Notes under the pieces: generated by a model
The model's input: only the letters and a program-made list of their open reading frames with translations
Told to the model about the DNA's origin: nothing
Database searches by the model: none
From: Congeria kusceri
Taxonomy: Eukaryota; Mollusca; Bivalvia; Myida; Dreissenidae
Assembly: GCA_027627225.1 (NCBI GenBank)
Contig: CM051027.1
Location: 88,272,451-88,336,450 of the forward strand
Length of the DNA stretch: 64,000 nt
Direction of reading: 5' to 3'
In this document: one piece after another, positions 34,339-49,300 of the stretch
How positions within the stretch are numbered: position 1 is the stretch's first letter
Layout of the letters: each line of letters opens with the position of its first letter
Made by a program: the position numbers and the translations under genes

Positions 34339-37300
34339 ATGGAGGCTAAAGAAAAGACAATGCAGGAAGTGAATGTCAGGGTGGCAGTCCGGGTGAGTAC
34401 AGAATGGCATCTTTGTCTGTATAGAGGATTTATTTGGATTTGTAATAGTTCATGCACAGATCATAAAGTATTCATTACCTGTGTTTCAATGAAACACTTG
34501 GAACTGAGTACTTTTATTAATTTGAAAGAATATGTCAGAAAATTATTTTCCAGGTTCGTCCATTATTGCCGAAAGAAAAAGTGACTGGGGATGAGATGTG
34601 TGTACGAATTATACCTTCAACAAAACAACTTATTCTTGGCAAAGACAGAAGCTTCACATTTGATGAGGTTCTTTCACCTAAAACCACACAGGTACTCAAA
34701 TCATGATAAAATGGATGTTTCAATATTTCTACTATTTTATTATAAGAACATTATGAAGTTTTCCCCTTAAGTGACCCATATATATAAAGGTTGAGTTGGC
34801 AGGTAGACAAACATATGGGAGGGAAAATAATAAGTATTATTTTGTAAAAAATATTCTGATTTTGTATTATATTAGGTACCAGTTTGACCTATACTTTAAA
34901 GATTTGTTAATAAATCTTATTTCCATGGTCTGTAAAATGATTATATTATTGTATTCTTTTTATGTTTGCCTTTCAGGAAGAGTTATACAGTGTCTGTGTT
35001 GAAAGTCTGGTGAAGTCGATATTTGAAGGATACAATGCTACCGTATTTGCATATGGACAAACTGTAATTTTGCAATTGATCTGTTTTTCCTTTTTAATGC
35101 ATTTGATACATGTATATGTTTTTAGTTTGATTACTAAAGTTCAATTTGTTTTAATTGATTATATTCATAATTGTAGGCATATTTTGAATTTGCAAGTTTT
35201 ACCTGTTGCACAAATGGGTTTAACATGCTGATTTTGCTTGCAATATTGAGGTATTTTTGGTCAACTGTGGACTAATGACATGTTTTAGGGTTCAGGAAAG
35301 ACATACACCATTGGTGGAGGCAATGTTACCATGGTTACAGAAGATGAGGATGGGGTCATCCCTAGGGCAGTGCGACAGATGTTTGACATCATGAGTGTAT
35401 GTGCCAAGGCAGCTTATTGCCCCAATGCATTGTGCAACTAAGCACTATCTCTCAATAATTAGTGAATCCTTTACAAAACTGGTATTTTCTGTTTCAATGA
35501 AGTGTCTTCTAACCATAAATCAACTGTGCCTACACTTTACGCACATGCATTATGTCCGGTTTTCACACGACGCGCCTCAAATCATTTGTTAATTGGCCAA
35601 CCTTTCCAGAAAAGTTCATATAAATCTGTTCATAACTTTTTATGTAATGTTGCCTACAAATACACAAATAAGCCAATGCCAGCAAAGCATAAAAACCTTG
35701 GCAGAGGTATATTTAATATAGTCAATGTTATTTGATACAGAGCTGTTCTTAACTGATGTTAGTTTTGTATTGATCAAGTTTTGCTGTTTGTGAAACCTTT
35801 AAAAAAATGACTACTCCAGTTTAATCTTAATTGTAAAGAAACCTAATAATTATTAGACATTTATGTCTAAATAACGATGTCATTTTCATTAAAATCTTTC
35901 TAATTAAGTGCCTAATCTTCAACAAATAAATTATAATTTTAATTAAACATTTCATTTAAGGAAACTAATTGATGCTTACAGTAAAACTTGATATAATCAT
36001 GTTTGACATAAATTATTTTTTTATATACTTTGTTTATAGATTGACAAGAGTGTAACCTACATTGTCAAACTATCGTATATAGAAATATATAAGGAAGAGT
36101 TGAGAGACTTGCTGGAACTGAATGTTGATAACAAGCCAGACCTGCATGTTCGAGAGGATGACAAGGGCAACACTGGTAAGTGAACGCCATAAACATTGTG
36201 TGTTACAGTTGGGAAATTTAGTGCTATGTACATGTATATGGCTTGAGCAATTGTGATTGTTTGTTGGTGACCTGGTAATACTTATTTTTAATCCCCCGCC
36301 GCGAAGCTGGAGGGGGGCTATAGGAATGCCCTTCGTCCAATTTTCCTGTTACTGGTACTGTTGTTTTCGTACATTTTACCAAGTTATTATTGCACTGTTT
36401 CCATTGAATGTTCAACCATGCCCCCATGATTGCAGTGATAATCGGTGCCAAGGAGGTGGAGTGCGAGAATCTCGATGATGTGATGAGCCTCCTGGAGTCT
36501 GGGTCCGCAGCTCGGCACACTGGCGCCACCAACATGAATGAGCACTCGAGTCGATCACACTCCATATTCACCATTACCATAGGTACGCTTACTTGGGGAG
36601 AGGGTGCCTTTGTGGAACAGACAATAATAAATAAACTATGAAAGAAATAGTTTTAATTATTTGTAGTATATAATTAGAACTCTCCAGTGTACTTAAATGC
36701 TTAAATTGAAGAAATTTACTGGATTTATTAATTGCTGAAGAGAATATGATTTCACATAATCATACAAAGCTGTGTAAAGAAACATGTAATACATTTTGAC
36801 AAATATAACATGCAGGAATATTGAATAAACTGTTCTGCAAAATGGTAATTGAATGACTGCAGAATAAGTATGTCTTAAGTAGATTTGATGTAGTCGCAAG
36901 GACAATAATGTTACTTTGTTCAGTTTTATATGGAAATTTCAGGGCAAACTTGGACTGAGAATGATGTTTTGGCAAGTAAAAGAAAGCTGTCAGAAGATGG
37001 AGAGACGGATGAGGACCGTAGGTTTTGTTTTGTTACTGTGTTGTTTGTAGTGGTTGAGTTTGTAAGGCATAGTAAGTGTCAAAAAAGGCTTGTGAAAGTC
37101 ATTTATCACGAAAGTAAATTGTTAAAAAAGTGATGTAACAACTAAAGCATCTTCCATGTTTAAATTTTGTAACAGTAAATATATTCAATAAAGCAACAGC
37201 ATTGTTACCAAAATACAGTTATGTAGGGTTTAAATAAAAGACTTAATGTCTAGTTTTCTGCTTATTTTGACAAATAATATTCCTAGTAATATCCAAGCCC

Positions 37301-40300
37301 AACAATGTTGAGGTGAAAGCTGTCCTGTTTGTGTTGGTAGCTATGCTATATAGTGCTGACATCAGGGATGGTATGTATGGTACAGGTTGCTTTTCAACTG
37401 CACTATTTGTTAAAGGCACTTCTATAATTTGGTTTAGGCATTTTCACTGGTGTCTTCTAAACGACTGCGTTGTTTTAATAACTTGGTTTAAGAAATAACT
37501 TTTGTTCAGTTTTAAAAGTGATTTGCTCAGAAAGTGTGCCAGGGTATCGAGGTTTGTTTTGATGGCATCTCAGTTTAGGATTTGGGACAGTAGCTCAGTA
37601 CCTGGATGTAGATAGTGGTTCTATAGATGTGTGTAATTGCTTTACTGGGGTTTTAGATAGGTGCAAAAATAACTTTTGTTTTGCTTGCTGATATATTCCA
37701 ATTTTATAGCTTTAAGCAAGCAAATGTTCAGTTAATAATGGAAAATAATGTACAACCTAAATATACTGGTGGTAGTATTGTTGTGCAGTATATTCAGTTT
37801 AACCTTTCTTGTTTTGTTTATGGTGAAAGTGATGAACATCTCTACATGTAGTTTTGAAATAAGTAATTTGTTTTAATAAAAACAGGAACAGTTTGTTTTA
37901 TAGCATGTGTTTTGTGAATGAAGCATAATCTGCCATGTAACATGAATTATTACTATGTTTTGTTGGCAGAACTATTTACCAGTAAGTATTTATTAATGAA
38001 GTTTGCAAAATTTTACTGTCAGTTTCAACCTGCAGTCAGATGAATTAAAAGTGTTGTTGAAGTCTGTTTTGTTAAAAATTTAAATAAACTTCAAATGTTT
38101 AAAAAGTAATAGATCTACAATTTGAAACACAAGAACATGGCAAACCACTTGGTATGGCTACACTATGCATGTTATATTACATACAGATACCTGGCACATA
38201 TCTGATAGATGTATTGTTTGTGTTGCAGATATGACCCACAACATGTTTGGCAAGTTCCACTTTGTGGACCTGGCTGGCTCAGAGAGAGCACACAAGACTG
38301 GCAATGTGGGGGACAGGTTCAAAGGTTAGACTGAACATTACAGTGGTTGTCCACGTCTCCTGTAACCACACATAGCTAGTAGTATTTAGTCCATTCATCT
38401 GATGTCGGGATTTGAAAAAAACAATGGTCTTCATATTTAGCACTTGGCTATGTTGTATATCTAAGTTACCACTTAGCAATATGCTGTGTCCATACTTAAA
38501 AGTTACTGTTTGTCCATTATTTACCACTTGGCAATATTTTATATCCATATTTACTAGGGATGGCAACAAATACCAGAAATGATGTTCGAATATTCGATTG
38601 ATGAAGTCTTACAATATTCGATCATCGGATGCATTACTGGTAAACTGATGGAAATGTTTTACTAAAATGATGTAATTGTGAAGTTTATAGCCCCCACCAA
38701 CGCACGATGAGAAAAATGCAACAAATACACAGACTGTAATCTACATAGAACTATGGTTCGATATTGCAATTTCCTTTAATGGGAAACAATTTTTTTAGAA
38801 CATTTTTGCTGATGCTGTCTGTTTCACGACATCACTTGGAAGGTGACATGTCGTTCAGAGCGCATGTGCCGTGTACGCAATTAGCACCTCAAACACGTTT
38901 TAATCTCCTACTTCCCATATAAGTGCACTTGTGAACTGATAAGTGACTGTGGTTGATATCATGGGACTAGCAATAACAACAAACTGGCGTCTACATAGCA
39001 ATAGGGTGATAGGTTGATTTTGACACATATCCTGTGTATAAGGGATGCTAAAATGTCGCAAAAACACTATATCTTTAGGGACTGACATTGACAAATATGG
39101 TATTTAATATGCTCATTAAAATTATATTAATAAACAGGCAAGTATTAATACCTAAATATTATTCGAATACTTTTCATTATTTGAATATTCAAATATTCGA
39201 ATATTTGTTGCCATCCCTAATAATTACTGGTACCACTAATATAATTCGTTAAGAGTATTTTATATTTGTGTTCGATATTTGGAGATAAATTTACTAACAT
39301 TACACTTTTACATGTAGGTACATTTAGTAGTTGCAAACGAAAACTGCAAAATAAATTTACTGTTGTCAGTAACTGAAGGATTAGTTATTATGGTTTAATG
39401 ATACTGCTACTTCCAATTTTAAAACAATGCCAATCATCATGCATACCTGTATGCCTTCAGAGTCAGTGCACATCAATTCTGGCCTGCTGGCCCTGGGGAA
39501 TGTGATCAGTGCCCTGGGCGACCCAAAGAAGAAATCCACCCACATTCCATACAGGGAGTCCAAGATAACCAGGCTTCTCAAGGTATGCTCACGCTTCTGT
39601 CTAAAATGTTTGCTTGTGATGATATTATTGTATTTTAGGCTCAGGGCATGATGAAAATGCATTTCTAAAGTAGTAAATTTTTGTTTTGTTGATTTATTAT
39701 AGCATTAAACATCTTTTAATATTTTGCTAATAATAATGTAAAGAAATGTGTACTTTAAACTGCAGTTGAAGGAAAAGGGAAGCTATTGAAATTCATAGTT
39801 TGATGAGTCACTTGTAACAGGTTAATTAGCAACTAAGTACAGAGATTTAACTGGTGCCAAGCACAGCTCAAATCAATTCCCTTCCATCATAACAAACCAT
39901 GTGATAATGATTGATCAAAATCTTTGTAATTTTTATTTTTAATTAATATTTCTTTTTTAGCTCATCTGAGCACAAAGTGCTCATGGTGAGCTTTTGTGAT
40001 CGCACATTGTCCGTCGTCCGTGCGTGCGTCTGTCGTCGTAAACTTTTCATTCAAACGAAATCTCCTCGTAAACCACTTGGCAGATTTTTACCAAACTTCA
40101 CAGGAATGGTGATTGGATGACCCTCTTTCAAAGTTGTTAAAATCATTATGGTCTGCTGCATATGTAGGTCACCAGAGCTAAAAATAGATTTAAAAAGTGT
40201 AAACTTAAAAAATCTTTTCTGAAATCGCAAGGCCCAGAGGTTTCATATTTGATATGTAACATCCTATAGTGGTCCTCAACAAAGATTGTTCAAATTATGC

Positions 40301-43300
40301 CCCTGGGGTCAAAACTGGCCACGCCCCGGGGGTCACATGGTTTATATAGAATATATAGCAAAATGACTTTAAAAATCTTCTCCTCTGAAACCGCATGGCC
40401 CAGAGGTTTCATATTTGGTATGTAACATTCTTTAGTGGTTCTTTACAAAGTTTGTTCAAATTATGCCCCTGGGGTCAAAACTGGCCACACCCTGGGGGTC
40501 ACATGGTTTATATAGAATATATAGCAAAATGACTTTAAAAATCTTCTCCTCTGAAACCTCAAGGCCCAGAGGTTTCATATTTGGTTTGTAACATCCTTTA
40601 GTGGTTCTTTACAAAGTTAGTTCAAATTAGCCCCTGTGGTCAAAACGGCCACGCCCCGGGGGTCACATGGTTTATATAGAATATATAGCAAAATGTCTTT
40701 AAAAATCTCCTCTGAAACCACTAGGCCCAGAGGTTTCATATTTGGTATGTAACACCCTATAGTGGTCCTCTACCAAGATTGTTCAAATTATGCCCATGGG
40801 GTAAAAACTGGCCACGCCCTGGGGGTCACATGGGTTATGTAGACTTAAATAGCAGAATGTCTTTTTAAAATCTTGTTGTCTGAAACCGTAAGGTCCAGAG
40901 GTTTCATATTTGGTATGTAACATCCTATAGTGGTCCTCTACAAATATTGTTCAATTTAAGCCCCTAGGTTCAAAATTGGCCACGCCCAGGGGTCACATGA
41001 TTTATAAACACTAAATAGCAAAATGACTTTTAAAATCTTCTCAGAAACCGCAGAGCCCAGAGGTTTCTTATTTGGTATGTAACATCATATAGTGGTCCTC
41101 TACAAATATTGTTCAAGTTATGCCCCTGGGGTAAAAACTGGCCTTGCCCTGGGGGTCACATGGTTTATATAAACCGAAATAGCAAAATGTCTTTAAAAAT
41201 CTTCTCCTGAAACCGCAAGGCCCAGAGGTTTCTAATTTGGTATGTAACATCCTCAAGTGGTCCTCTACAAAGATTGTTCAATTATGCCCCATGGGTCAAA
41301 ACTTACCACACCTCAGGGGTCAAATGGTTTAGATAAACTTATATAGCAAAATTACTTTAAAATTCTTCTCCTCTGAAACCGCAGGGCCTAGAGGTTTTAT
41401 ATTTGGTACGTATATGTGGTCCTCTACAAATATTGTTCAAATTATGCCCCTGGTGTCAAATCTGGCCACACCCCAAGGGGTCACGTGGTTTATATAGACT
41501 TAAATAGCAGAATGACTTTAAAATCTTTTCCTGAAACCACAAGGTTTGTTCAAGAGTGTTCAAATTATGCCCCTGGGATAAAAATAAGTCACACCTCAGG
41601 GATGCAAATTCCAATTGGGTCTCAAGGTCTCAGGTGAGCGTCCTAGGTTCCTCAGGGCCCTCTTGTTTCATATTTGACTCTGAATGATACATCATTAGTG
41701 CATTAATGTCAATAATCGTAAAAGGTTTGTTAAATAGTTAAACTTAAAACAAAAACGTAATCCTTCCAGATCAGGAAGGATTTTTATGCCCTCGGAATCT
41801 TGATGCGGGAGGTATATAGTGATTGTCCTGTCCGTCCGTGACAAGATTAAGTAGATTTTACCATTTCGGCAAGCACCAACACCGCTTAGTACAGCGCTAG
41901 GATACTTACATAGTTGTTGCATATGACCATACCAAATCCACCCATATCACCCAACCTCACTTTGACCTTGACTTTGACCTAATTTGGACTTATAATAATT
42001 CAAAAGTGCCATTTCTTGGTTAACTAGTTTTACCCTTTGGTCTAGCACCAATACCGCTTACTACAACACTTGGATATGTACACAGTTGTTACTTATGACC
42101 GTTCCCAATCCACCCATATCTTCCAACCTCACCTTGACCTTGACCTAATTTGGACTAAGAAATGGGCTATCCAGCATCAATCGGTGGCATGTGTGTTAAT
42201 CAAACACAGAATCTTATTCTTGTTAACCGCTAATGAAAGTAACAACTGCAGGGAGTTTTGTTAATAGCATGTTGAACATTTAATGGGCATAATATATGAG
42301 AGAAATATTTTACTCGGCCTTCAGGACTCACTAGGTGGAAATGCCAAGACTCTGATGATATGTTGTGTCAGCCCAACTGCAGCCAACTTTGATGAAAGCC
42401 TTAATGCACTGAAGTATGCCAATAGGGTAAGAGAAGTTACCACAAATGTCAATCATATTCAAATTAATCTGTGATTATATTCAATCATTGCACTTAGATA
42501 TCAAGTGTGGTTAACATATTTTATGCAAAAAGCATGTGGTAAAGCGTGAGGTGTGTTTGTTGTATGGAAATTAATCTGTTAACAATAGCTGGGAAGGAGT
42601 TTAAAATGCTTGTAGCAAAACCTGGAAAGGTCTAGTACTGGGTAAGCTAGCACGTGATCATGTATATATATATACAGTTTTGTATATATATATATACATA
42701 TATGAAAGTTTTGTATCAATATTAGACAAACAGTTGACTCCAGATGCCCCAAATTCACTTGTCTCGAATTTCTTTCTGGCTCGAATTTTCTGCTAGTAGC
42801 CAATATTTTATTGCTGTGCATTCATACAAATTTCTGTTTTGTGTGTTGAATTTGCGAGGGTCAATTTTTCTGATTGCTCAAAGACATTATTCCATACTTA
42901 GTTTTATCTTTGATTTATTAGTTGTACATTGATTATTCACACTTAGTATGACAGTGCGTTCTGTTGTTTTTATTACAGGCAAGGAATATCAAGAATCTTC
43001 CTATTGTAAACAGGGACATCCAGTCCATCAGATTTGAAGAGATGCAAACTGAAATAAAGGTAATGCTTCATAATAAATGAAAACATTTCACAAGTTATTC
43101 CACACCAAATTGACATTATATTTGACACCCATCAGGATTCAAACTACTTAATATCAATGTGGCACGTCGTGAGAAAACCAGTCTTAATGCATGTGCGTAA
43201 AGTGTCGTCCCGGATTAGCCTGTGCAGTCTGCACAGGCTAATCCAGGATGGCACTTTCCGCTTTTATGGTATTTTCTGTTTCAAGGAAGTCTCCTCTAAA

Positions 43301-46300
43301 TATAAATCCACTGTAGGCGGAAAGTGCCGTCCTGGATTAGCCTGTGCAGATTGCACAGGATAATCCGGGACGACACTTTACGCACATGCATTTAATCTGG
43401 TTTTCCCACGACACGTGTCCAATAGTTCTTATTTATGGCAAAAACCACTGAATATTGACATTACAATGGTCTGTGAATTTGTAACTAAGGTTATAAAATG
43501 ATGTCCAGGTCAGTTCTATGTTCATTATGTTGGACGTATGATGAAATGTTCCAGCTAGCTCTTATAGCACTGCATTACATGTTTAAGGCATTGCGAGAGG
43601 AGCTGGCTCGACAGCGGACTACCATAGGAGGAGGTCACTCTGGCTGGGAGACGGACCCTGAGCTGGCAGCCAAGTACGCGGGCCAGATCAGACAGCTGGA
43701 GGACCAGGTGGCCAGGTGGGGACAGGAGGATGTGGCTGTTACATGGAATCAAAAATAATTAATTAAAGAGAAGTTGAACACCATTATTGATGAGATAGAA
43801 AACAGTAGTCAAAATTAGAACACGCCCTTAAGCACGTACTGTTAAATTCAAACCCAGTTTGTTTAGATGATCAGTTTTATATTAGGCGAGCTTGTAAGAT
43901 TTTCTTGTTCTCAAGTATAATACAAGAATTTGGCCTTTCTGGGTCAAACTGCTAATTTTGATGACTGCGGAAATCAGCTTTTGCTCTTCAGAACTTAGCT
44001 AATAGTTGAAATATTGCTGCATGCCTAGCTTAGGAAAGTGTATAGTGTCTCTGTGGTAAAGGTTACTTTGACTAATAACTTAATAAGATTTGTCTGTTAG
44101 TTTTCTCAGCTTTTTTAATTGTTTTAGCAAATATTGTGGAATTTCCATGTTTCATTTTGATGTTATGGGATGAATTAAAAACACTTTGTATTGTTTATGC
44201 GACTACCAACTCATGTCAAGTTTGTAATATGCAAACAGGTTACAAACTGAATGCAGTAACTACAAGATGATAGCAGAGGAGGCCTACAGGCAGTTTGTGC
44301 AGATCCAGGGAGGAGACATTCTGTCCAAGAGTCAAGATGGCCGCCTTAGGGAGTGGCTGGACCTCATGGAAGAGGTACAAATGCATGCAGTTCATATGCA
44401 GAATACTATGGGAAAATCTGTGAACTTGTATATATAAGGAGTGGGGATATACTTTGAGTTACAGGCATTATAATTATATCGTTAGTATAGTTTTGCTATA
44501 AATATTAGACAAACAGTTGTCTCCCGATTCCCCGGACTCACTTGTCTCCAATTTCTTGCTGGCATGAATTTTCTGCAACTAACCAATATTTTAGTGCTAT
44601 AAATTCATACACATATCTGTTTTGTGTCTTGAACTTGCAAGGGTCAAGTTTTCTGATTGCACAAAGTCATTGTTCCATTATAGTTGTCACACATTTAATT
44701 GTTTGTTTGGCACAAAACATGCTTCAGGTTACTTCAAGTAGTTAATCGAATGAATGCGCTTGATTAGTGCCAAGGGTTGAGAGGACAAGCTGATTGAATG
44801 TATAGAATTTCTTACAAATAAAACAAATAAATAAATATTTGTTGACTTCCATATGTATGTAGTAGTATGAAGTTTAAGCTGTGTTAATGCTATTAATTTG
44901 GAGATAGGGTAATAAAGCCGATGTATTTTTACATGTATTTGTACACAATCTTGCTCTCCAAAGTTTCCTAATCAGTCCTTGCAACTTTGAGCTGTTGGGA
45001 GTTGACTGTCATTTGTTAAGCCATCTTGGTCTGTAATTCTGACTTTGTCCTGAACATGTTTTATGTTTGGGTTTAAGTTTACCTTCTTGTATGGTTATTG
45101 TTTTTGTTTTTTAACACTCTTAATGTTGTCTTTAGCATCTAGATGTCTCTAGACAACAGGAGGTAAATTGAGCACCTGCTTTATGTTTGTCATTGGGTAA
45201 TTTAATACTTAAGTGCTTTTGAGTTATATTCTGTGTGTTTGTTTGGTCTTAATCTGTAAGTCTGTTTAGGTCTCAGTTAAGAGTTTTCTCTGTTTGACGT
45301 ATATGTAGTACACAATAATAACCGTTACAAACTAAATAAATGGACAGTCCCTGTTTGCATAGGCTGAATTGAACAGGATCATCCAGACCCATATATTTAT
45401 ATCAATGTAACAGTGTCTGAGATTTAACACCATGTACCATATATTCACCATTTTGTATATACCTGTATATATGATGTTCATATAACACGTATGTCGTGCA
45501 CTTATAACGTTTACACTGACAAAGTGTACACTTTATTTATCGTCTTTGTGTAATTAACTGTTCTTATTGTAACTATTACCGCTTTGTTTATACCATTAAT
45601 TTGCCATTTGTTATTTAAAACATGTACATTAAAAATGTCCTTTATCTTCCTGATGCCATTTAAATGCCGTAATGGACAATCTAAAAGACTCAAAACATGC
45701 ACAAAGAATCATGTTCCTTTTGTTGTCGAGCCCACTTGCGGTCAGCTCGACTTAGTTTTCACAATGGCGGTTTGGTGTATGTGCGCAAGTGCGTGTGTCT
45801 GTCCCTCCGTGCATGCGTGCGTCCTTCCGTTCGATCTTGTCCAGACTGTAACTTCATCATTCATCAGGGAATTGTAAAATAACTTGCCACAAATGTTCAC
45901 CGTGTGGAGATGGTGTGTCGGGCGCGAGACGTGTGTCCCTAGCTCAAAGGTCAAGGTCACACTTAGAGGTCAAATCGGAGCTTAATATAGCTTGTCTGAA
46001 CTGTAACTCCATCATTCATCAGGAAATTTGTCAAAATAACTTGTTATAAATGTTCACCATGTGGAGTTGGCGTGTTGCGCACAAGGCCTTTGTCCCTAGC
46101 TCAAAGGTCAAGGCCACACTTAGAGGTCAAAGGTCCAATATGGGCATACTATTGCTTGTCTGGACTGTAACTTCATCATTCATCAGGGAGTTTTACAATA
46201 ATTTGCCACAAATGTTTACCATGTGGAGACGGCGTGTCACGCATGACCTGTGTCCCATGCTCAAATGTCATGATATTTTTGATCTTCCACAGAATAACAA

Positions 46301-49300
46301 AGATTCCGAAAGATATAATTTGTTTGGAAAGTCTCTCAGTGAACTTTGTTGTACACATGATATGCATATTTTAAATGGGCTTATGTATGATGATGTTGTA
46401 GGAAATTTTACATGCCTTACTAATAATGGTGCTAGTGTTGTTGATTACCATATTGTATCTACAGAACTATTTTCGCATGTTACTTATTTTAATATTGATA
46501 TGCGTGACGAATCCGATCATTTGCCTGTATGTTCTAAATTATTATTAGGCAAAACAAAAAGCACTGATGTTGACACTCACGAACATAATCATGTACAAAA
46601 CTGTAGCGAAGGCCTGGTGAAAATAGAAAAATATAAATGGAAGGATACGCACAAGGATAAATTCTTAAGATTATTTGAAAATAAATGTAAATCTGAACAT
46701 GCGCAGATATTAAATTTAATCGCTAATGAGGATATTGACGGCACAGTTGATAGAATAATATATTTGTACAAATACTCAGCATCCAAAAATGAGGGTAAAT
46801 TATAAAACTAATTCTCGAAGTAGCAATGACAACTCAGATAACCAACCATGGTGGGATAAAGAATGTAACGTGGCTAAACAATCGAAGTACGCGACACTAC
46901 GGAAGTTTCGAGTGACTAACAATGTACTGGATTATCAGCGATATGTAAACGCTCCGTAGTGAATTTAAAAATATTTGTTTTGCTAAAAAGCAATTATATC
47001 AAACCGCAAAAATAAACGAGTTAGTTTTATCTCGTTCAAACCCAACGTTATTTTGGACATTAATAAAGGGTAGTCAAAACGTAAGAAATAAGGATACTCC
47101 TTATATAGAGCAGGTGCGTGGCATGACTATTTTAAAAGCCTTCTTTTTAAAGAAAATCAACCAAATTTAAGCGATCTATATTTAGAGTCGTATGCAAATG
47201 GCGATGAGCAGGACCAAATCTTGGATTCCGAGATAACTGATGAAGAACTAACGCAAAGTATTTTAAAACTTAAATGTGGAAAGTCGCAAGGGACTGATGG
47301 TATTGGAGCCGAATTTTACAAAACTACAATTAATATAATAAAACCGATACTCCTGGCCCTGTTTAATCAGATTTTATTTACTGGACATTTCCCAGCTATT
47401 TGGCGAGATAGCATTATCGTCCCGGTGTATAAGTCAGGTGCTAAAGATGGCCCTTCTAACTATAGGGGTATATCACTAATTAATGTAATGTATAAAATAT
47501 TCTCTAATATTGTGTATAACAGGTTATGCAAATGGGCCGATATATACGACAAAATTGAAGAATCACAAGCTGGTTTCCATACCGGATATTCAACGATCGA
47601 TAATTTATTTACTATTCAAAGCATGGTTCAAAAATATATATGTAGACCCGGGGGTAGACTTTATGTTTTATACGTGGACTTCCAAAAGGCCTTTGATGGG
47701 TTGATTCTTCATAAATTATTTGCAACTATGTTTAGGAATGGAGTAAGGGGAAAGCTATTTCAAGTACAGTAGATTCCACTTAATTGAATATCGGATAATT
47801 GAATATTTCGCTTAATTGAATAAAGATTGAAAACACCAAACCGTTTGCATTCATTCCCATTGTAATCTGATAGAAAATATGGTGTCCTCCGGCTAATTGA
47901 ATAGCCAGTTATCAGTTGTAGGCGTATAGTCCGCTCGATAATCTCATAATCTCCGAGGATACGTATATCATATCGCAAGTTTTGACAGTCACGCTTCTAT
48001 GACGCCTTTGTTATCATTTCACACCGCGCATGAATGCAGCGTCTGTTGAATGTCACGTGACTAATAGGTGTAATTTGCGGGTCAAGTACAGCGCATACAC
48101 ATCTAGAAAGCAATGTAGCCTGTTAGTGATTATTACAAGTGATTTTTTTTCAAATGCACCGTATAATGGATAACAAACATCTATGAACGCTTGTCTGCAT
48201 ATTTATTAGCATTCTAAAGTATGAAACATTTTGTTACGTAACAGGTTTGACATTATATCATCAAAATGGATTAAATAAGATCATAACATGTATTAAGATC
48301 TATGTATTCCAATTTACACGGATGTGTGAGAGTTAATGATAATTACGCTACACAAAACTTTAAATGTAACATAGGGACTATACAAGGGGACGTAAGTAGC
48401 ACTATAATCTTCAACCTGTACATAAATGAGTTGTCTCCCTTCCTAAGATCTAAAGGTCATAGGGCATTTTTATCACCGAAGAAATTTCAGATATAATATG
48501 TATTCTTTTTGCAGACGACGTTGCGAGCTGCGCCGATACTGCTGTTGAGTTACAATCACAATTGAACTCCATTTCTGAATTTTGTAAAAACACTGGTATG
48601 ACAATTAACCAACAAAAGACTGAAATAATCGTATTTAGAAACAGCGGTCCACTTAGATCATACGAACAATGGGTTTATGACGACAAGCCGGTTAATGTCT
48701 CATCAGTGTATAAATATATGGGTCTTCTATTTACGCCAAAATTATCATGGAGAAAAGCTAAAGAAAAACTCGCGGCTCAGGCCAGAAAATCCATTTTTGC
48801 TATTAAATCTTACCAGAAATCTTTTGGATATTTTTCGCATACTGATTGTTTTAAATTGTTTGATTCCATGGTCAAGCCTATACTTACTTATGGATCGGAA
48901 ATATACGGAATAGAATTCTCAGATGTTCTTGAGCAAGTTCAAATTCAGTATTGTAAAGATTTTTTTGGTGTGTCAATGACAGTGTTGTATTAGGAGAATG
49001 TGGTAGATTACCTCTTTGTATAGAACACCATGTAAAATGCATTAAATATTGGTGCAAGTTAATTAGTATGACAGAAAATCGATATCCAAGAAATTGTTAT
49101 ATAATGTTAAAACGACAAGACGATATTGGAAGAAAATATTGGGTTACATATATAAAAAATATTTTGTTCAGCTATGGGTTTGGTTTTGTTTGGCTTAGTC
49201 AAGAGGTAGGAAACATAGAGTTATTTTTACTGTTGTTTAGACATAGACTGGTTGATTGTAAAAGACAGAACTGGCTAGAAAGCATTAGAAGTTCCCCAAG

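Noticed and set aside
37289..37314. Additional kinesin exon in intron 7
   Set aside because: Acceptor and donor exist but the phase does not fit exons 7 and 8.
46050..46270. N-terminal part of the plus ORF that enters the LINE endonuclease
   Set aside because: This part is the host GGTCAAGGTCA repeat read in frame by chance; the LINE begins at about 46271.
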